Assembly: GCA_947625355.1 (NCBI GenBank)
Contig: CANQOA010000003.1
Location: 35,033 to 99,032, forward strand
Length of the DNA stretch: 64,000 bases
Direction: 5' to 3'
From: an uncultured Oscillospiraceae bacterium
GTDB taxonomy: Bacteria; Bacillota; Clostridia; Oscillospirales; Oscillospiraceae
Part shown: positions 9,309 to 18,400 of the stretch, piece after piece
Numbering within the stretch: the first letter of the stretch is position 1
How the letters are laid out: the number at the start of each line of letters is the position of its first letter
Notes under the pieces: model-generated
What the model was told of the DNA's origin: nothing
Seen by the model: only the letters and a program-made list of their open reading frames with translations
Database searches by the model: none
Translations under genes and position numbers: made by a program

Positions 9309-9346
9309 CAAACAGCGCAGCTGTTTGCTGAGCCGCAAAGCGGCTC
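9309..9346 (+). repeat. Two consecutive hairpins in the tetR 5' leader
   Basis: CAAACAG/CTGTTTG (9309-9315 with 9321-9327) is followed at once by GAGCCGC/GCGGCTC (9330-9336 with 9340-9346). Both would form in the tetR leader RNA; the first could also be a second protein-binding site. Confidence 0.5.
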
Positions 9347-9411
9347 GGCGCAGCGCCCTGCGGCGTTTCGCCATCATTATCGGACCATATCCCAGGAAAG
9401 GCGGCGGACCG

Positions 9412-10005
9412 ATGAAGCACGAGGAGATATCCCTGACCACCAAGCGGGCGCTGGCCGCGGCGCTGAAGGACGCCATGGCCCGCAAGCCCCTGCAGAAGAT
9501 CACCGTCACCGAGCTGATCCGGGCGGCAGACGTGAACCGCAAGACCTTCTATTACCATTTCTCGGACATCTACGAGCTGCTGAAATGGACGCTGGAGGAG
9601 GAAGCACTGGACGAGGTGAAGCATTATGACCTGCTGCGGGACTATGAGCGGGCCATCGCCTTCATCATGGACTATGTCGAGCGCAATGACTATATCATCA
9701 CATGCGCCTGGGACGCCATGGGCCAGGACGGGCTGAAACGGTTTTTCCGGGTGGATTTCCAGGACATCGTGGAGGACCTGATCGCCAGCGCCGAGCGCCG
9801 CACGGCCGTCACGCTGGAGGCAGATTACCGCGCCTTCCTCACCCAGTTCTACATCGAGGCCCTGTCGGGGATGCTGATCCAGTGGATCCAGCACCGGGAT
9901 TCCTATGACCGGGACCGGGTGGCCGGATTCACCATCCGCACCATCCGGGACTCTCTGCTGGGCATTTTGCGCGTTGATCCCGCCGGGCCGCGCGCCGCCC
10001 CGTGA
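9412..10005 (+). CDS. TetR/AcrR family transcriptional regulator
   Basis: 197 residues from the ATG at 9412 (AGGAAAGGCGG upstream). The N-terminal 55 residues contain the TetR helix-turn-helix, ITVTELIRAADVNRKTFYYHF, with the diagnostic TFYYHF recognition segment. The C-terminal ligand-binding domain is all-helical and of a type seen in small Firmicutes regulators. It is transcribed divergently from the MMPL operon across a 15-bp-arm palindrome that is the obvious operator. By analogy with TetR-efflux pairs it represses that operon, and probably itself, until a hydrophobic ligand binds. The ligand is unknown. Confidence 0.88.
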   Translation: MKHEEISLTTKRALAAALKDAMARKPLQKITVTELIRAADVNRKTFYYHFSDIYELLKWTLEEEALDEVKHYDLLRDYERAIAFIMDYVERNDYIITCAWDAMGQDGLKRFFRVDFQDIVEDLIASAERRTAVTLEADYRAFLTQFYIEALSGMLIQWIQHRDSYDRDRVAGFTIRTIRDSLLGILRVDPAGPRAAP

Positions 10006-10031
10006 GGCAGATCAGGTCCCGCAGCGCACGC

Positions 10032-10069
10032 AGGCCGCGCCGCGAGCTTTTTAGCTCGCGGCGCGGCCT
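10032..10069. terminator. Bidirectional hairpin between tetR and thyA
   Basis: Perfect 17-bp stem (10032-10048 with 10053-10069) and TTTT loop between the convergent genes. There is no long T-tract on either side, but position and stability fit a shared terminator. Confidence 0.75.
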
Positions 10070-10085
10070 TGGCGTTGGTCAAGCC

Positions 10086-10916
10086 TCACACGGCGATGGG
10101 GATCTTCTTGTCGAAGGCGGCCGGAGCATAGCCCTCCAGGCGGAAGCTGTCCCGGGTGAACTGATAGAAATCGGAGACCTCCGGGTCCATGAAAAACTGC
10201 GGCGCCGGGGACTGGGGATTCTGGATGATCTCCCGGATCAGGGGCACATGCCGGTCATAGATATGGCAGTCGGCGATCACGTGCACCAGCTCCCCGGCCA
10301 CCAGACCGGACACCTGGGCCATCATGTACACCAGCACGGCGTACTGCACCACGTTCCAGTTGTTGGCCGCCAGCATATCCTGGCTGCGCTGGTTCAAAAT
10401 GGCGTTGAGCACGTTGCCGGACACGTTGAAGGTCATGGAGTAGGCGCAGGGGTACAGCCCCATGGCGTGCAGGTCCTCGAAGTTGAAGATGTTGGTGAGG
10501 ATGCGCCGGGAGGCGGGGGTGTGCTTCAGCTCATACAGCACCCGGTCCACCTGGTCGAACATGCCCTCGGGATAGATGTGCTTCAGCCCCAGCTGATAGC
10601 CATAGGCTTTGCCGATGGAGCCGTTCTCGTCCGCCCACTGGTCCCAGACGTGGCTGTTCAGATCGTGGATGTTGTTGGACTTCTTCTGCCAGATCCATAG
10701 CATCTCGTCCACCGCGCTCTTCCAATAGGTCCGGCGGATGGTCAGGATGGGGAACTCCCTGCGCAGGTCATAGCGGTTGATGATCCCGAACTTCTTCACG
10801 GTGTGGGCGGGCGCGCCGTCCTCCCAGTGGGGGCGCACCTGCTGGTCCGTGTCCCACACCCCGTTGTCCAGGATGTCTTGGCAGTTCTGGATAAATACCT
10901 GATCGGCGTAGCTCAT
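10086..10916 (-). CDS. thyA: Thymidylate synthase (ThyA type)
   Basis: 276 residues. Makes dTMP from dUMP using methylene-tetrahydrofolate. Family features are visible: RREFPILTIRRTYWKSAVDEMLW near the N-terminus, a catalytic Cys157 in the segment LYPCAYSM, the dUMP-binding NQRSQDMLAANNWNVVQYA and a C-terminal HIYDRHV. The usual PPCH around the nucleophile is YPCA here, so the neighbouring His is Ala; the Arg, Ser, Asp and Asn of the dUMP site are kept. This looks like a divergent Firmicutes ThyA rather than a hydroxymethylase. The ATG at 10916 has AGGAGGACGC upstream and its own promoter, so it is monocistronic. Confidence 0.92.
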   Translation of the reverse strand: MSYADQVFIQNCQDILDNGVWDTDQQVRPHWEDGAPAHTVKKFGIINRYDLRREFPILTIRRTYWKSAVDEMLWIWQKKSNNIHDLNSHVWDQWADENGSIGKAYGYQLGLKHIYPEGMFDQVDRVLYELKHTPASRRILTNIFNFEDLHAMGLYPCAYSMTFNVSGNVLNAILNQRSQDMLAANNWNVVQYAVLVYMMAQVSGLVAGELVHVIADCHIYDRHVPLIREIIQNPQSPAPQFFMDPEVSDFYQFTRDSFRLEGYAPAAFDKKIPIAV

Positions 10917-10960
10917 GGGCGCGTCCTCCTTGTCCCGCAGGGCATGTCGAATTTGATACC

Positions 10961-10989
10961 AGTATACACGCCTTTGCCGCCGGGCGCAA
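10961..10989 (-). promoter_or_regulatory. thyA promoter
   Basis: Minus strand: TTGCGC (10984-10989), 17-bp spacer, TATACT (10961-10966), 45 bp upstream of the thyA ATG. Confidence 0.7.
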
Positions 10990-11006
10990 GGAAAACCGCT
11001 GCCCGC

Positions 11007-12233
11007 TCAGCCTCCGAACACGCTCAGCAGAAAGCCCGCGGCGATGGCGGAGCCGATGACGCCGGCCACATTGGGGCCCATGGCGTGCATGAGAAGATAG
11101 TTGGTCTTGTTGTACTTCCGCCCCACGTCCTGGCTCACCCGCGCCGCCATGGGCACCGCGGACACGCCCGCCGACCCGATCAGCGGGTTGATCTTCCCGC
11201 CGCTGGTCCGGTACATGATCCGGCCGCCGATGAGGCCGCCGGCGGTGGAGATGGCGAACGCCACCAGGCCCAGGATGATGATCTTGATCGTGTTGAAGCT
11301 CAAAAACCGCTCCGCCACCATGGTCGCACCCACGGAAGTTGCCAGGAAAATGGTCACGATGTTCATCATCGCGTTCTGCGCCGTATCGCTGAGACGGTCC
11401 GTCACCCCGCACTCCCGCAGCAAATTGCCGAACATCAGGCACCCGATCAGCGGCGCCGTGGACGGCAGCAGCAGGATCACGAACCCCGCCACCACGATGG
11501 GGAAGATGATCTTCTCGGTCTTGGACACCTCCCGCCGCTGCTCCATCTTCACCTGCCGCATGGCCGGCGTGGTCATGAACTTCATGATGGGCGGCTGGAT
11601 CATAGGGATCAGCGCCATATAGGAATAGGCCGAGATGGCGATGGGGCCCAATAGCTGCGGCGCCAGCATGGCCGTCAGCAGCAGCGCCGTGGGGCCGTCC
11701 GCCCCGCCGATGATGCCGATGCTGGCCGCCTCCGGGCCGGTGAACCCCAGCATGATCGCCCCGAAGAACGCCACGAACACGCCCAGCTGGGCCGCCGCGC
11801 CGAGAAGCAGGCTCTTGGGGTAGGCCAGCAGCGGGCCGAAGTCCGTCATGGCCCCCACCCCCAGGAAGATCAGCGAGGGATAGAGCCCCACCTTCACGCC
11901 GATGTAGAAGATGTCCAGGAGCCCGCCCTCATGCAATACCGTGGTGAACGTGAGGTGCTCGATGACCTCCCCCGCCTCGGTGGTATAAGGTGTCCCCGCC
12001 ACATAGGCGTCCCACATGTCCAGATGATACATCCCCGCCCCGGGGAGGTTGGTCAAAAGGCAGCCAAAGGCGATGCCCACCAGCAGCAGCGGCTCGAACT
12101 TCTTCACGATCCCCAGGTACAGCAGCACGCAGGAGATGGCGATCATGATGAGGTTCTTCCAGCCCCCCGCCGCCAGGAACCCGGCAAAGCCTGACTCCGA
12201 CGCCAGCTTGCCAAGCGTTTCCAGTATGTTCAT
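11007..12233 (-). CDS. oadB: Sodium-pumping oxaloacetate decarboxylase, beta subunit
   Basis: 408 residues, about nine to eleven membrane helices. Catalyses decarboxylation of carboxybiotin coupled to export of two sodium ions. The signature GIIGGADGPTALLL and the later NPLIGSAGVSAVPMAARVSQ belong to the OadB/MmdB/GcdB family. It is the last gene of a four-gene operon (oadA, gamma, biotin carrier, beta), starting 10 bp after the carrier stop. The family cannot be split by this subunit alone; the carboxyltransferase upstream makes oxaloacetate the likely substrate. Confidence 0.94.
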   Translation of the reverse strand: MNILETLGKLASESGFAGFLAAGGWKNLIMIAISCVLLYLGIVKKFEPLLLVGIAFGCLLTNLPGAGMYHLDMWDAYVAGTPYTTEAGEVIEHLTFTTVLHEGGLLDIFYIGVKVGLYPSLIFLGVGAMTDFGPLLAYPKSLLLGAAAQLGVFVAFFGAIMLGFTGPEAASIGIIGGADGPTALLLTAMLAPQLLGPIAISAYSYMALIPMIQPPIMKFMTTPAMRQVKMEQRREVSKTEKIIFPIVVAGFVILLLPSTAPLIGCLMFGNLLRECGVTDRLSDTAQNAMMNIVTIFLATSVGATMVAERFLSFNTIKIIILGLVAFAISTAGGLIGGRIMYRTSGGKINPLIGSAGVSAVPMAARVSQDVGRKYNKTNYLLMHAMGPNVAGVIGSAIAAGFLLSVFGG

Positions 12234-12243
12234 GCCGCCCTCC

Positions 12244-12648
12244 TCACGCGATGACCGCGAGGACAGCGCCGGTCTCCACCACAGCGCCCTTCGTCACCAG
12301 GATCTGGGCCACGGAGCCGGCCTTGGGAGAGACGATCTCGTTCTCCATCTTCATGGCCTCCAGGATCATCACCACTTCCCCCTCCTTCACCTGCTGGCCC
12401 TGGCTCACCAGGATCTTGAGGATGTTGCCGGGCATGGGGGACGTCACCGGCTCGCCCGCCGCCACCGCCTGGGCAGGAGCAGGCGCGGCAGCGGGAGCCG
12501 CCGGAGCGGGTGCCGCCGCAACTGGAGCCGCGACGGGCGCGGCCGCCGGCGCGGGCGCGTACGCCTCGTACTCGTCCACCAGCATGGCCTTGTCCTCGTC
12601 CACCTCGACCTCGTAGGTCCGGCCGTTCAATGTCACTTTATATTTCAT
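12244..12648 (-). CDS. Biotin carboxyl carrier subunit of the decarboxylase
   Basis: 134 residues: a short N-terminal beta segment ([16 protein letters not shown]), an Ala/Pro linker (about 31-65) acting as a swinging arm, and a biotinyl domain with the acceptor Lys100 in EAMKMEN. It carries CO2 from the carboxyltransferase to the beta subunit. In enterobacterial OadA this domain is fused to the C-terminus of the alpha chain; here it is a separate gene, as in methylmalonyl-CoA and glutaconyl-CoA decarboxylases. Its ATG overlaps the stop of the gamma gene. Confidence 0.94.
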   Translation of the reverse strand: MKYKVTLNGRTYEVEVDEDKAMLVDEYEAYAPAPAAAPVAAPVAAAPAPAAPAAAPAPAQAVAAGEPVTSPMPGNILKILVSQGQQVKEGEVVMILEAMKMENEIVSPKAGSVAQILVTKGAVVETGAVLAVIA

Positions 12649-13004
12649 TTCTCCTTGACCTCCCTTATAGAGCGGAACCGCAGTTCGTTGATGGGCTTGC
12701 CCAGCTTGTGGGCCACGATGGCCATGATGAGCGCCGCGTCCCTCGGGTCCGTGTCATAGAGCTTCAGCTCTCCGGCCGTACCCTTGGCCGCCGGCGCAGA
12801 TACAGGCGCAGGTGCGGGCGCGGCGGGCACAGCCGCTGCCTTGGCCGCTGCCTTCTTCTGGCTGTTCACCATCACCTTGCCCATGATGGTCACCACCACC
12901 AGCAGCATGCAGATCCCCAAAAACACCACCGCGTAGCCCAATACCGCCACCAGCGCACCCGTTCCTATGCTGGGGTGCTGCAGCGTTTCACTTATCCCCG
13001 TCAT
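12645..13004 (-). CDS. Oxaloacetate decarboxylase gamma chain (OadG family)
   Basis: 119 residues with one N-terminal membrane helix ([29 protein letters not shown]), an Ala/Pro linker and a C-terminal segment of the kind [38 protein letters not shown]. OadG anchors the complex and helps assembly. It starts 3 bp after the oadA stop and overlaps the biotin-carrier start, so it is translationally coupled on both sides. Confidence 0.88.
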   Translation of the reverse strand: MTGISETLQHPSIGTGALVAVLGYAVVFLGICMLLVVVTIMGKVMVNSQKKAAAKAAAVPAAPAPAPVSAPAAKGTAGELKLYDTDPRDAALIMAIVAHKLGKPINELRFRSIREVKEK

Positions 13005-13007
13005 CGC

Positions 13008-14387
13008 TCACATCTCCTCGATGGTGTATTTGACCACCTTTTCCTCGTCCGCCTGCCGCTTTTCGAAGAACGCCTCCGCCAGCTGCGGGAACGCGATGTA
13101 GCTGAGCACGTCCTCATCGCTCCGGGCCGTGGCCCCCAGCTGCGCCTTGGTCTTTTCAAAGGCCGGCTCCAGGGTGTCCGCATACCGTCCCTCCAGGGGC
13201 TTCTCGTCCCCAAGGATCAGCTTCTGCACCGCCGGATCGATGGGCGCGGGCGTCCGGCCGTACTCGCCCCGGCAATAGGCCTTCACCTCGTTGGACACCT
13301 TCTTGTACCGCTCCCCCTGCAGCACGTTCGTCACCGCCTGCACGCCCACCATCTGCGAGGTCGGCGTCACCAGCGGCGGATACCCCAGGTCCTTGCGCAC
13401 CCGCGGCGTCTCCGCCAGCGCCTCGTCCAGCCGGTCCAGCGCGTTCATGGTCTTCAGCTGGCTGAGAAGGTTGGACAGCATCCCGCCCGGCACCTGATAG
13501 GTCAGGCACTGGGTGTCCGTGGCCATGCTCTTCGGCATCAGCGTGCCGTCCGCGATGAAGCCGTCCCGCACGGGCTTGAAGTAGTCGGCCACCTCTTTCA
13601 GCACCGCCTCGTCCAGGTCCACCTGATACCCCAGTTGCTTGAGGGCGTAGACCAGCGTATCTGTGGACGCCTGGCTTGTGCCGCCGGAGAAGGGCGGCGT
13701 CGCCGTGTCGATGATGTCCGCGCCCGCCTCTACGGATTTCAGCAGCGTCATGAACGCCAGGCCCGTGGTGCAGTGGGTGTGCACGTCCACCGGCAGGTCC
13801 ACCGCGTCCTTGATGGCGCTCACCAGGTCATAGGCCTCCTTGGGGCCCATGATCCCCGCCATGTCCTTGATGCAGATTGAGGTGCAGCCCATGGCCGCGA
13901 GCTCTTTTACAAGGTTTACATAATTTTTCAAGGTGTGCACCGGCGAGGTGGTATAGCTGATCGCGCCGGAGGCCGTCGCGCCGCACTTCACCGTCTCCTC
14001 CACGGCCACCTTCAGGTTGTCCGGGTCGTTGAGGGCGTCAAAGATGCGGATGATGTCGATGCCGTTTTTCACCGCGTGCTGCACGAACTTGCGCACCACA
14101 TCGTCCGGATAGTGCTTGTAACCCAAGATGTTCTGGCCCCGGAGCAGCATCTGGAGCTTGGTGTGTGGCATTTTCGCGCGGATCTTCCGCAGGCGCTCCC
14201 ACGGGTCCTCGTTCAAATACCGCAGGCACACGTCGAAGGTCGCGCCGCCCCAGCACTCCACGGCATAATACCCCGCCCGGTCCATGGTCTCCAAAATGGG
14301 CTCAAATTTCGCATACGGCAGCCGCGTCGCCATCAAGGACTGGTTCGCGTCCCGCAGCACCGTCTCCACAAATTGCACTCGCTGCAT
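13008..14387 (-). CDS. oadA: Oxaloacetate decarboxylase alpha chain, carboxyltransferase domain
   Basis: 459 residues. A TIM-barrel HMGL-like carboxyltransferase (ETVLRDANQSLMATRL, GGATFDVCLRYLNEDPWERLR, metal-binding DVHTHCTTGLA) followed by the conserved PYC_OADA domain (VPGGMLSNL to about residue 440). It transfers the carboxylate of oxaloacetate to biotin, leaving pyruvate. The biotinyl domain is absent and encoded by the third gene of the operon. A 5S-transcarboxylase-like role is possible, but the membrane beta and gamma subunits downstream argue for a sodium pump that conserves energy during citrate, malate or amino-acid fermentation. Confidence 0.94.
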   Translation of the reverse strand: MQRVQFVETVLRDANQSLMATRLPYAKFEPILETMDRAGYYAVECWGGATFDVCLRYLNEDPWERLRKIRAKMPHTKLQMLLRGQNILGYKHYPDDVVRKFVQHAVKNGIDIIRIFDALNDPDNLKVAVEETVKCGATASGAISYTTSPVHTLKNYVNLVKELAAMGCTSICIKDMAGIMGPKEAYDLVSAIKDAVDLPVDVHTHCTTGLAFMTLLKSVEAGADIIDTATPPFSGGTSQASTDTLVYALKQLGYQVDLDEAVLKEVADYFKPVRDGFIADGTLMPKSMATDTQCLTYQVPGGMLSNLLSQLKTMNALDRLDEALAETPRVRKDLGYPPLVTPTSQMVGVQAVTNVLQGERYKKVSNEVKAYCRGEYGRTPAPIDPAVQKLILGDEKPLEGRYADTLEPAFEKTKAQLGATARSDEDVLSYIAFPQLAEAFFEKRQADEEKVVKYTIEEM

Positions 14388-14428
14388 ATCCTCTACCTCC
14401 TGTCAAACCGAGATTTCCTCTAAAGTAA

Positions 14429-14456
14429 ATTATATACAATTCCGGCCAAATGTCAA
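14429..14456 (-). promoter_or_regulatory. Promoter of the oxaloacetate decarboxylase operon
   Basis: Minus strand: perfect TTGACA (14451-14456), 16-bp spacer, perfect TATAAT (14429-14434), 41 bp before the oadA ATG. Confidence 0.85.
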
Positions 14457-14469
14457 CGGCGCGGATTAA

Positions 14470-14498
14470 GCAAAAAGACGGCGCTCAAGCGTCGTCTT
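14470..14498 (-). terminator. Terminator of the recombinase-like gene
   Basis: Ten-base-pair stem with one G-T wobble (14475-14484 with 14489-14498), followed on the minus strand by TTTTT. It lies between the recombinase-like gene and the oad promoter. Confidence 0.82.
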
Positions 14499-14539
14499 GC
14501 ATACTATTAAATAGCACTTCTTCATAGAGCAGCGAATGC

Positions 14540-15388
14540 TCAAACGTCCCAGCCGAGGGACAGCTGCTCCTCCTCCATCTGGCGGTCCAGGGCCTGCTCC
14601 ACCAAAAGGGCGACATTGGCCTCCACGGCATGGCGGCCTTCAAGATAAAGCCGGCGGAGGGCGGAGGGGGTGACCTTTTCGGGGGGGAGCTTCGCCGCGG
14701 CGCAGAGCTCGCGGATGGCGGTGTTCACATAGGTGCGGCTCAAGGGCGCGCCGTCACGGGTGAGAAAAACGGGACCGGAGGAAAGGCCCTGGCGGTCAGA
14801 GTAGGCCAGCAGCTCCCGGCAGAGACAGGCGGGCAGGTGGACCAGGGCGACATTTTTCCCGGAGGACGTCACCACCGCGCCGGCGCGGACGGCCTCCACA
14901 GTGAGATGGTCCAGCTCGGACACGGGCAGGTCCGTTCCGGCGAAGAGCTTCACCAGCAGATAGGCCCTCTCCCGGCGCAGGAGCTTCGCGGCCTGGAGAA
15001 GATAGCGGTACTCCGCGCGGGTCAGCTCCGGGCGGCGAGGCTCGTCGGCGGGAAGGGTGTCCTCAAGCTGGAGATCGCGGCGGCCGCAGAAGGCCAGGAA
15101 GCTATTGGCGGCGGAGAGGATCACATTCACCGAACGGGGCGCGGCGCCGGTTCGGAGAAGGGCTTCCCGGCAGGAAAAGAGAGAGCCGGCGCGGATATAG
15201 CCAGGCTCGGGGAGGAACTGGGAGAGGCGGGAGAGGGAGCGGCGATAGCGCGCGCAGGTCTCCGGGGCGCGGCCGCGAGCGGCCAGGTCGGCCAAAAAAC
15301 GGTCCACAGACTCCCCGTCCAGGGAAACGGCGGCGGGGGCCGCCAAAAGCTCCGCAGACAGGGGATCGGCCAAAAGCTCCGCGCTCAC
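14540..15388 (-). CDS. Tyrosine recombinase/phage integrase-like protein with degenerate active site
   Basis: 282 residues from GTG at 15388 (GGAAGGAGG upstream). It has an N-terminal SAM-like core-binding domain (SVDRFLADLAARGRAPETCARYRRSL) and a C-terminal catalytic-domain fold (ELTRAEYRYLLQAA, FAGTDLPVSELDHLTVE, VTPSALRRLYLEG). Compared with XerC/XerD: the first Arg (GxRxSEL) is Pro in DLPVSEL, HxLRH is SALRR, and no C-terminal Tyr nucleophile can be aligned; the chain ends in QMEEEQLSLGWDV. A Lys (SSGKNV) and one Arg remain. It is probably a DNA-binding protein without strand-exchange activity. It begins right after the terminator of surface protein A, so it may be expressed by read-through. 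The N-terminus has a near-perfect SAELLA tandem repeat. Confidence 0.75.
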   Translation of the reverse strand: MSAELLADPLSAELLAAPAAVSLDGESVDRFLADLAARGRAPETCARYRRSLSRLSQFLPEPGYIRAGSLFSCREALLRTGAAPRSVNVILSAANSFLAFCGRRDLQLEDTLPADEPRRPELTRAEYRYLLQAAKLLRRERAYLLVKLFAGTDLPVSELDHLTVEAVRAGAVVTSSGKNVALVHLPACLCRELLAYSDRQGLSSGPVFLTRDGAPLSRTYVNTAIRELCAAAKLPPEKVTPSALRRLYLEGRHAVEANVALLVEQALDRQMEEEQLSLGWDV

Positions 15389-15404
15389 GTTTCGCGCCTC
15401 CTTC

Positions 15405-15441
15405 CAAAAAAAGAGGGAGCAGGGATAAACCCTGCTCCCTC
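15405..15441 (-). terminator. Terminator of surface protein A
   Basis: Perfect 12-bp stem (15413-15424 with 15430-15441), 5-nt loop, then eight T on the minus strand (15405-15412). The ribosome site of the recombinase-like gene follows immediately. Confidence 0.92.
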
Positions 15442-15477
15442 GGGGAAATTGCTAGTTGTCAGGCTCAGCCCACTCGA

Positions 15478-18400
15478 TCAGGGAGCGGGGATGGGGCCCT
15501 TGGTCTTGTCGGTCCAGGTGATCATGCCGTAGAAGCCCTTGTGCTCCTTGATGGACCAGACCCAACCATAGTCGGCGGTGTAGTGCCAGCCGCCACGGAT
15601 ACGGCCAGGAGCATCGGAGTCAGCGGCGGTCTCGAAGTAGTACCAGCCAGCGGGCTCCATCTTGGTGCTGAACTCGTTAGTGCTGACCTTGTAGGTGTAA
15701 GCGGCACGAGCATAAGCAACGCCGGTCTCCATGATGCCTTCGTCGTTCATGTAGTACCAGATCTTACGAGCGCTGTAGACCCACAGGTTCTTCTGCATCT
15801 TGCCATCGATGAAGTAGTAGATATCACCGGTGTTGGGGTTCTTCTGCCAGCCGGTGGCATCGGCAGGATACCAAGGAGCCTCAGGCTCATCCGCGTTGGG
15901 ATACTTGGCCAGGATAGTATTCAGCTGATCAATAGCGTCCTGAACGTTGTTCTTGGTATCGATGGTGTCAGCATCGAAGTCCTTGTAATCCTCATCCCAA
16001 GCGTGCTTCAGGGCCTTGCCGTCCTCAACAGCCTTGATCAGGGCAGCCTGGTCGGGCTCTTCGATCTTGCCGCTGGCATACAGGTTGGAAGCCTTGGCGA
16101 TCAGGGCGTTCAGCGTATTGATCGCGGTGCCGGGGATATCTTCCCAAGTCCAGCCGATGGAGACATAGCCGACCTTCAGCACAGGAGAGATGGGAGCCGT
16201 GGTATTCGGGCAGGACCCATAAGGATCAGAATGAACGGAGACGTAGAACTTATCGTTGTTGGGAACAGAGGCCAGGACCAGTTCGCCGTGCTCGAGCTCA
16301 AGGGAGCCCTTCGACGCAACGGTGGCCAGGGCATTGGCGATGCTGTTGCCAACATACCAGTAGCCGCTGTGAGCGGTGGTGCCGGTCACGACAGCCAGAG
16401 GAGTCGTGGTCTTGTTGAGGAACTTGTGAGGATTGTTGTTGACTTCGTGCGCGAACGCACCGCCGGCAACACCGCGGTAAGTACCGTCATCCTGGCCGGC
16501 CATCTTCTGCCACATCTCAAAGGAAGAGGTGATAGCAGCGTTGGAGCCAAACACGCCGTCAGTGATCAGGCCATTGGTGTGACGCTCCAGATAGAACTCG
16601 CAGTCACCCTTGACCTCGCCGCCGGAGATGTCGATCTCCATGCGGTGATCAGTGGACTCACCGTCCTCGCCAAGGACCAGATTGCCGTTGATCACGGCGC
16701 CGGGGACCATGGTGAAGTAGCCTTCGTCGCCAGTGACATAGACGCTCTTGTCGATGACAGCGGTGCTCTTCAGGCTGACCTCGAACTCGCCCTCAGCGTC
16801 CACGCACAGGTCGCCCATGATGCGGCCTTCAACGGTCACGCTGCCGTTGAAGCGGCTCTCGTCAGGAACAGTCACGCCGACCCAACCGGACAGGAACGCA
16901 TCCTTGCGGACGATCAGCTTGTTGCCGGTCATACCCTGCTCGCAATAGATAGGAGCATGGAAGTAGGTGTCCACCAGCTCAACGGAGACGTTGCCGCCGA
17001 AGACTTGGAGAGCGCCAGAGTGGATGGAGCCGGTGCCCTTCACATCGCCCTCGCCGCTGAACACGACCTTGCGGGTACGAACGGTGGGGACGTTGCTGTT
17101 GCGGATGTTGAGGTCATCCGACAGGGACAGGATGTGGCCGTTCAAATCGAAGTAAACGTTCTTATCCTGGATCTCGATCGCCTTCTCGACCAGGACATCC
17201 TTCAGCAGGGTGACGGTCTGGCCGGAGCGGATCTGACTCAGAGCGGACTGCGCAGGCTTATCGGGGTTCCACAGGTAGTTGTACTTGTCGTCGCCGATCT
17301 TGGCTTCCCACTTGCCCCAGACGCCGCCTTCAGCCTCGACAGTCTCGCCGTTGACGGTGATGTCCTCATCGGTCCAATTGGTGATCTGGGTGTCATCGGG
17401 AACGTTGGTGAAGGTGGCGGGACCATTCAGCAGAGTGATGATCGCCTTCTTCAGGGTAGCGGCAGCGTTCTCCACAGCGGTCTTGCCGACCAGGGTGTAC
17501 TCCTGATAGTCAAGGTCGTTGGTCTTGCGGAAGTGCGCGACAGTGGCGCTGGGATCGACCTCGGCGGGAACGTTGTTCGCGTCATTGGTGTCCTCCATCT
17601 TCTCGCCGCCGATGCAGGGAACGAACCGACCGCCGGTGATGTAGTGGGTCTCCGTGGCGCTGGTGGGACTGACCCAAACAGCGTAGGTCTGGCCCACGAA
17701 GGTGCCGCCGGAAACGCTCAGGCTCAGGTTGTTCCGGTGAGCCGCGTTGAAGCGCAGCGCACGGCCATCGGCGCAGATCACAGTGCCGCGGGAGATGTTG
17801 ACGATGCCCTGGGTGCCATCGACATAGCCCTTGATCGTGCCGCCGGTCATCGTCAGCGTAGCCTTGGCAGACTGCAGGATAACAGCGCCGTTCACTTCGC
17901 CGCCGGAGATGTTGACCTTCGCATCCTTGTTGATCGTGAGGCCGTTGTTGACCTTGCCGCCGGAGACGTTCAGCACAGCGCCGGCAGCAGCGGTCCAGCC
18001 TTCCAGCTCGCCGGCCGTCACATTGATGGTGCCAGCGCCGGCAGGCACAACATTGGTCACTTTGCCGCCAGCCACGTTGACGGTGCCGGCGTTGGACTTG
18101 ATCTCAACGTTGCCGCTCTGGATGGTGACAGCAGCGCCCTTCGCGACAGAGATATACACCGAGCCCTTGCCATAGTTGGGGAAGTAAGGAGCAGTGTTGT
18201 CCGTGATGGTCAGGGTGCCGCTCGTGACGTTGAGCGTATCCGTGACGGTGATACCACCCAAGTCGATGGTCACGTTCTTGTCGACCTCGACCGTGGCATC
18301 GTTGGAAACGTAGTAAGTCAGCTGGATAAACGGATCAGCGTTTTCCGTGATGGCGTCACGAAGGCTGTTCGCGTTATCCGGCTTCAGTACAACTGCCGTC

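Noticed and set aside
6887..9331. 814-codon plus-strand frame across the MMPL operon
   Set aside because: His/Gln/Arg-rich shadow with no domain; crosses the divergent promoter region.
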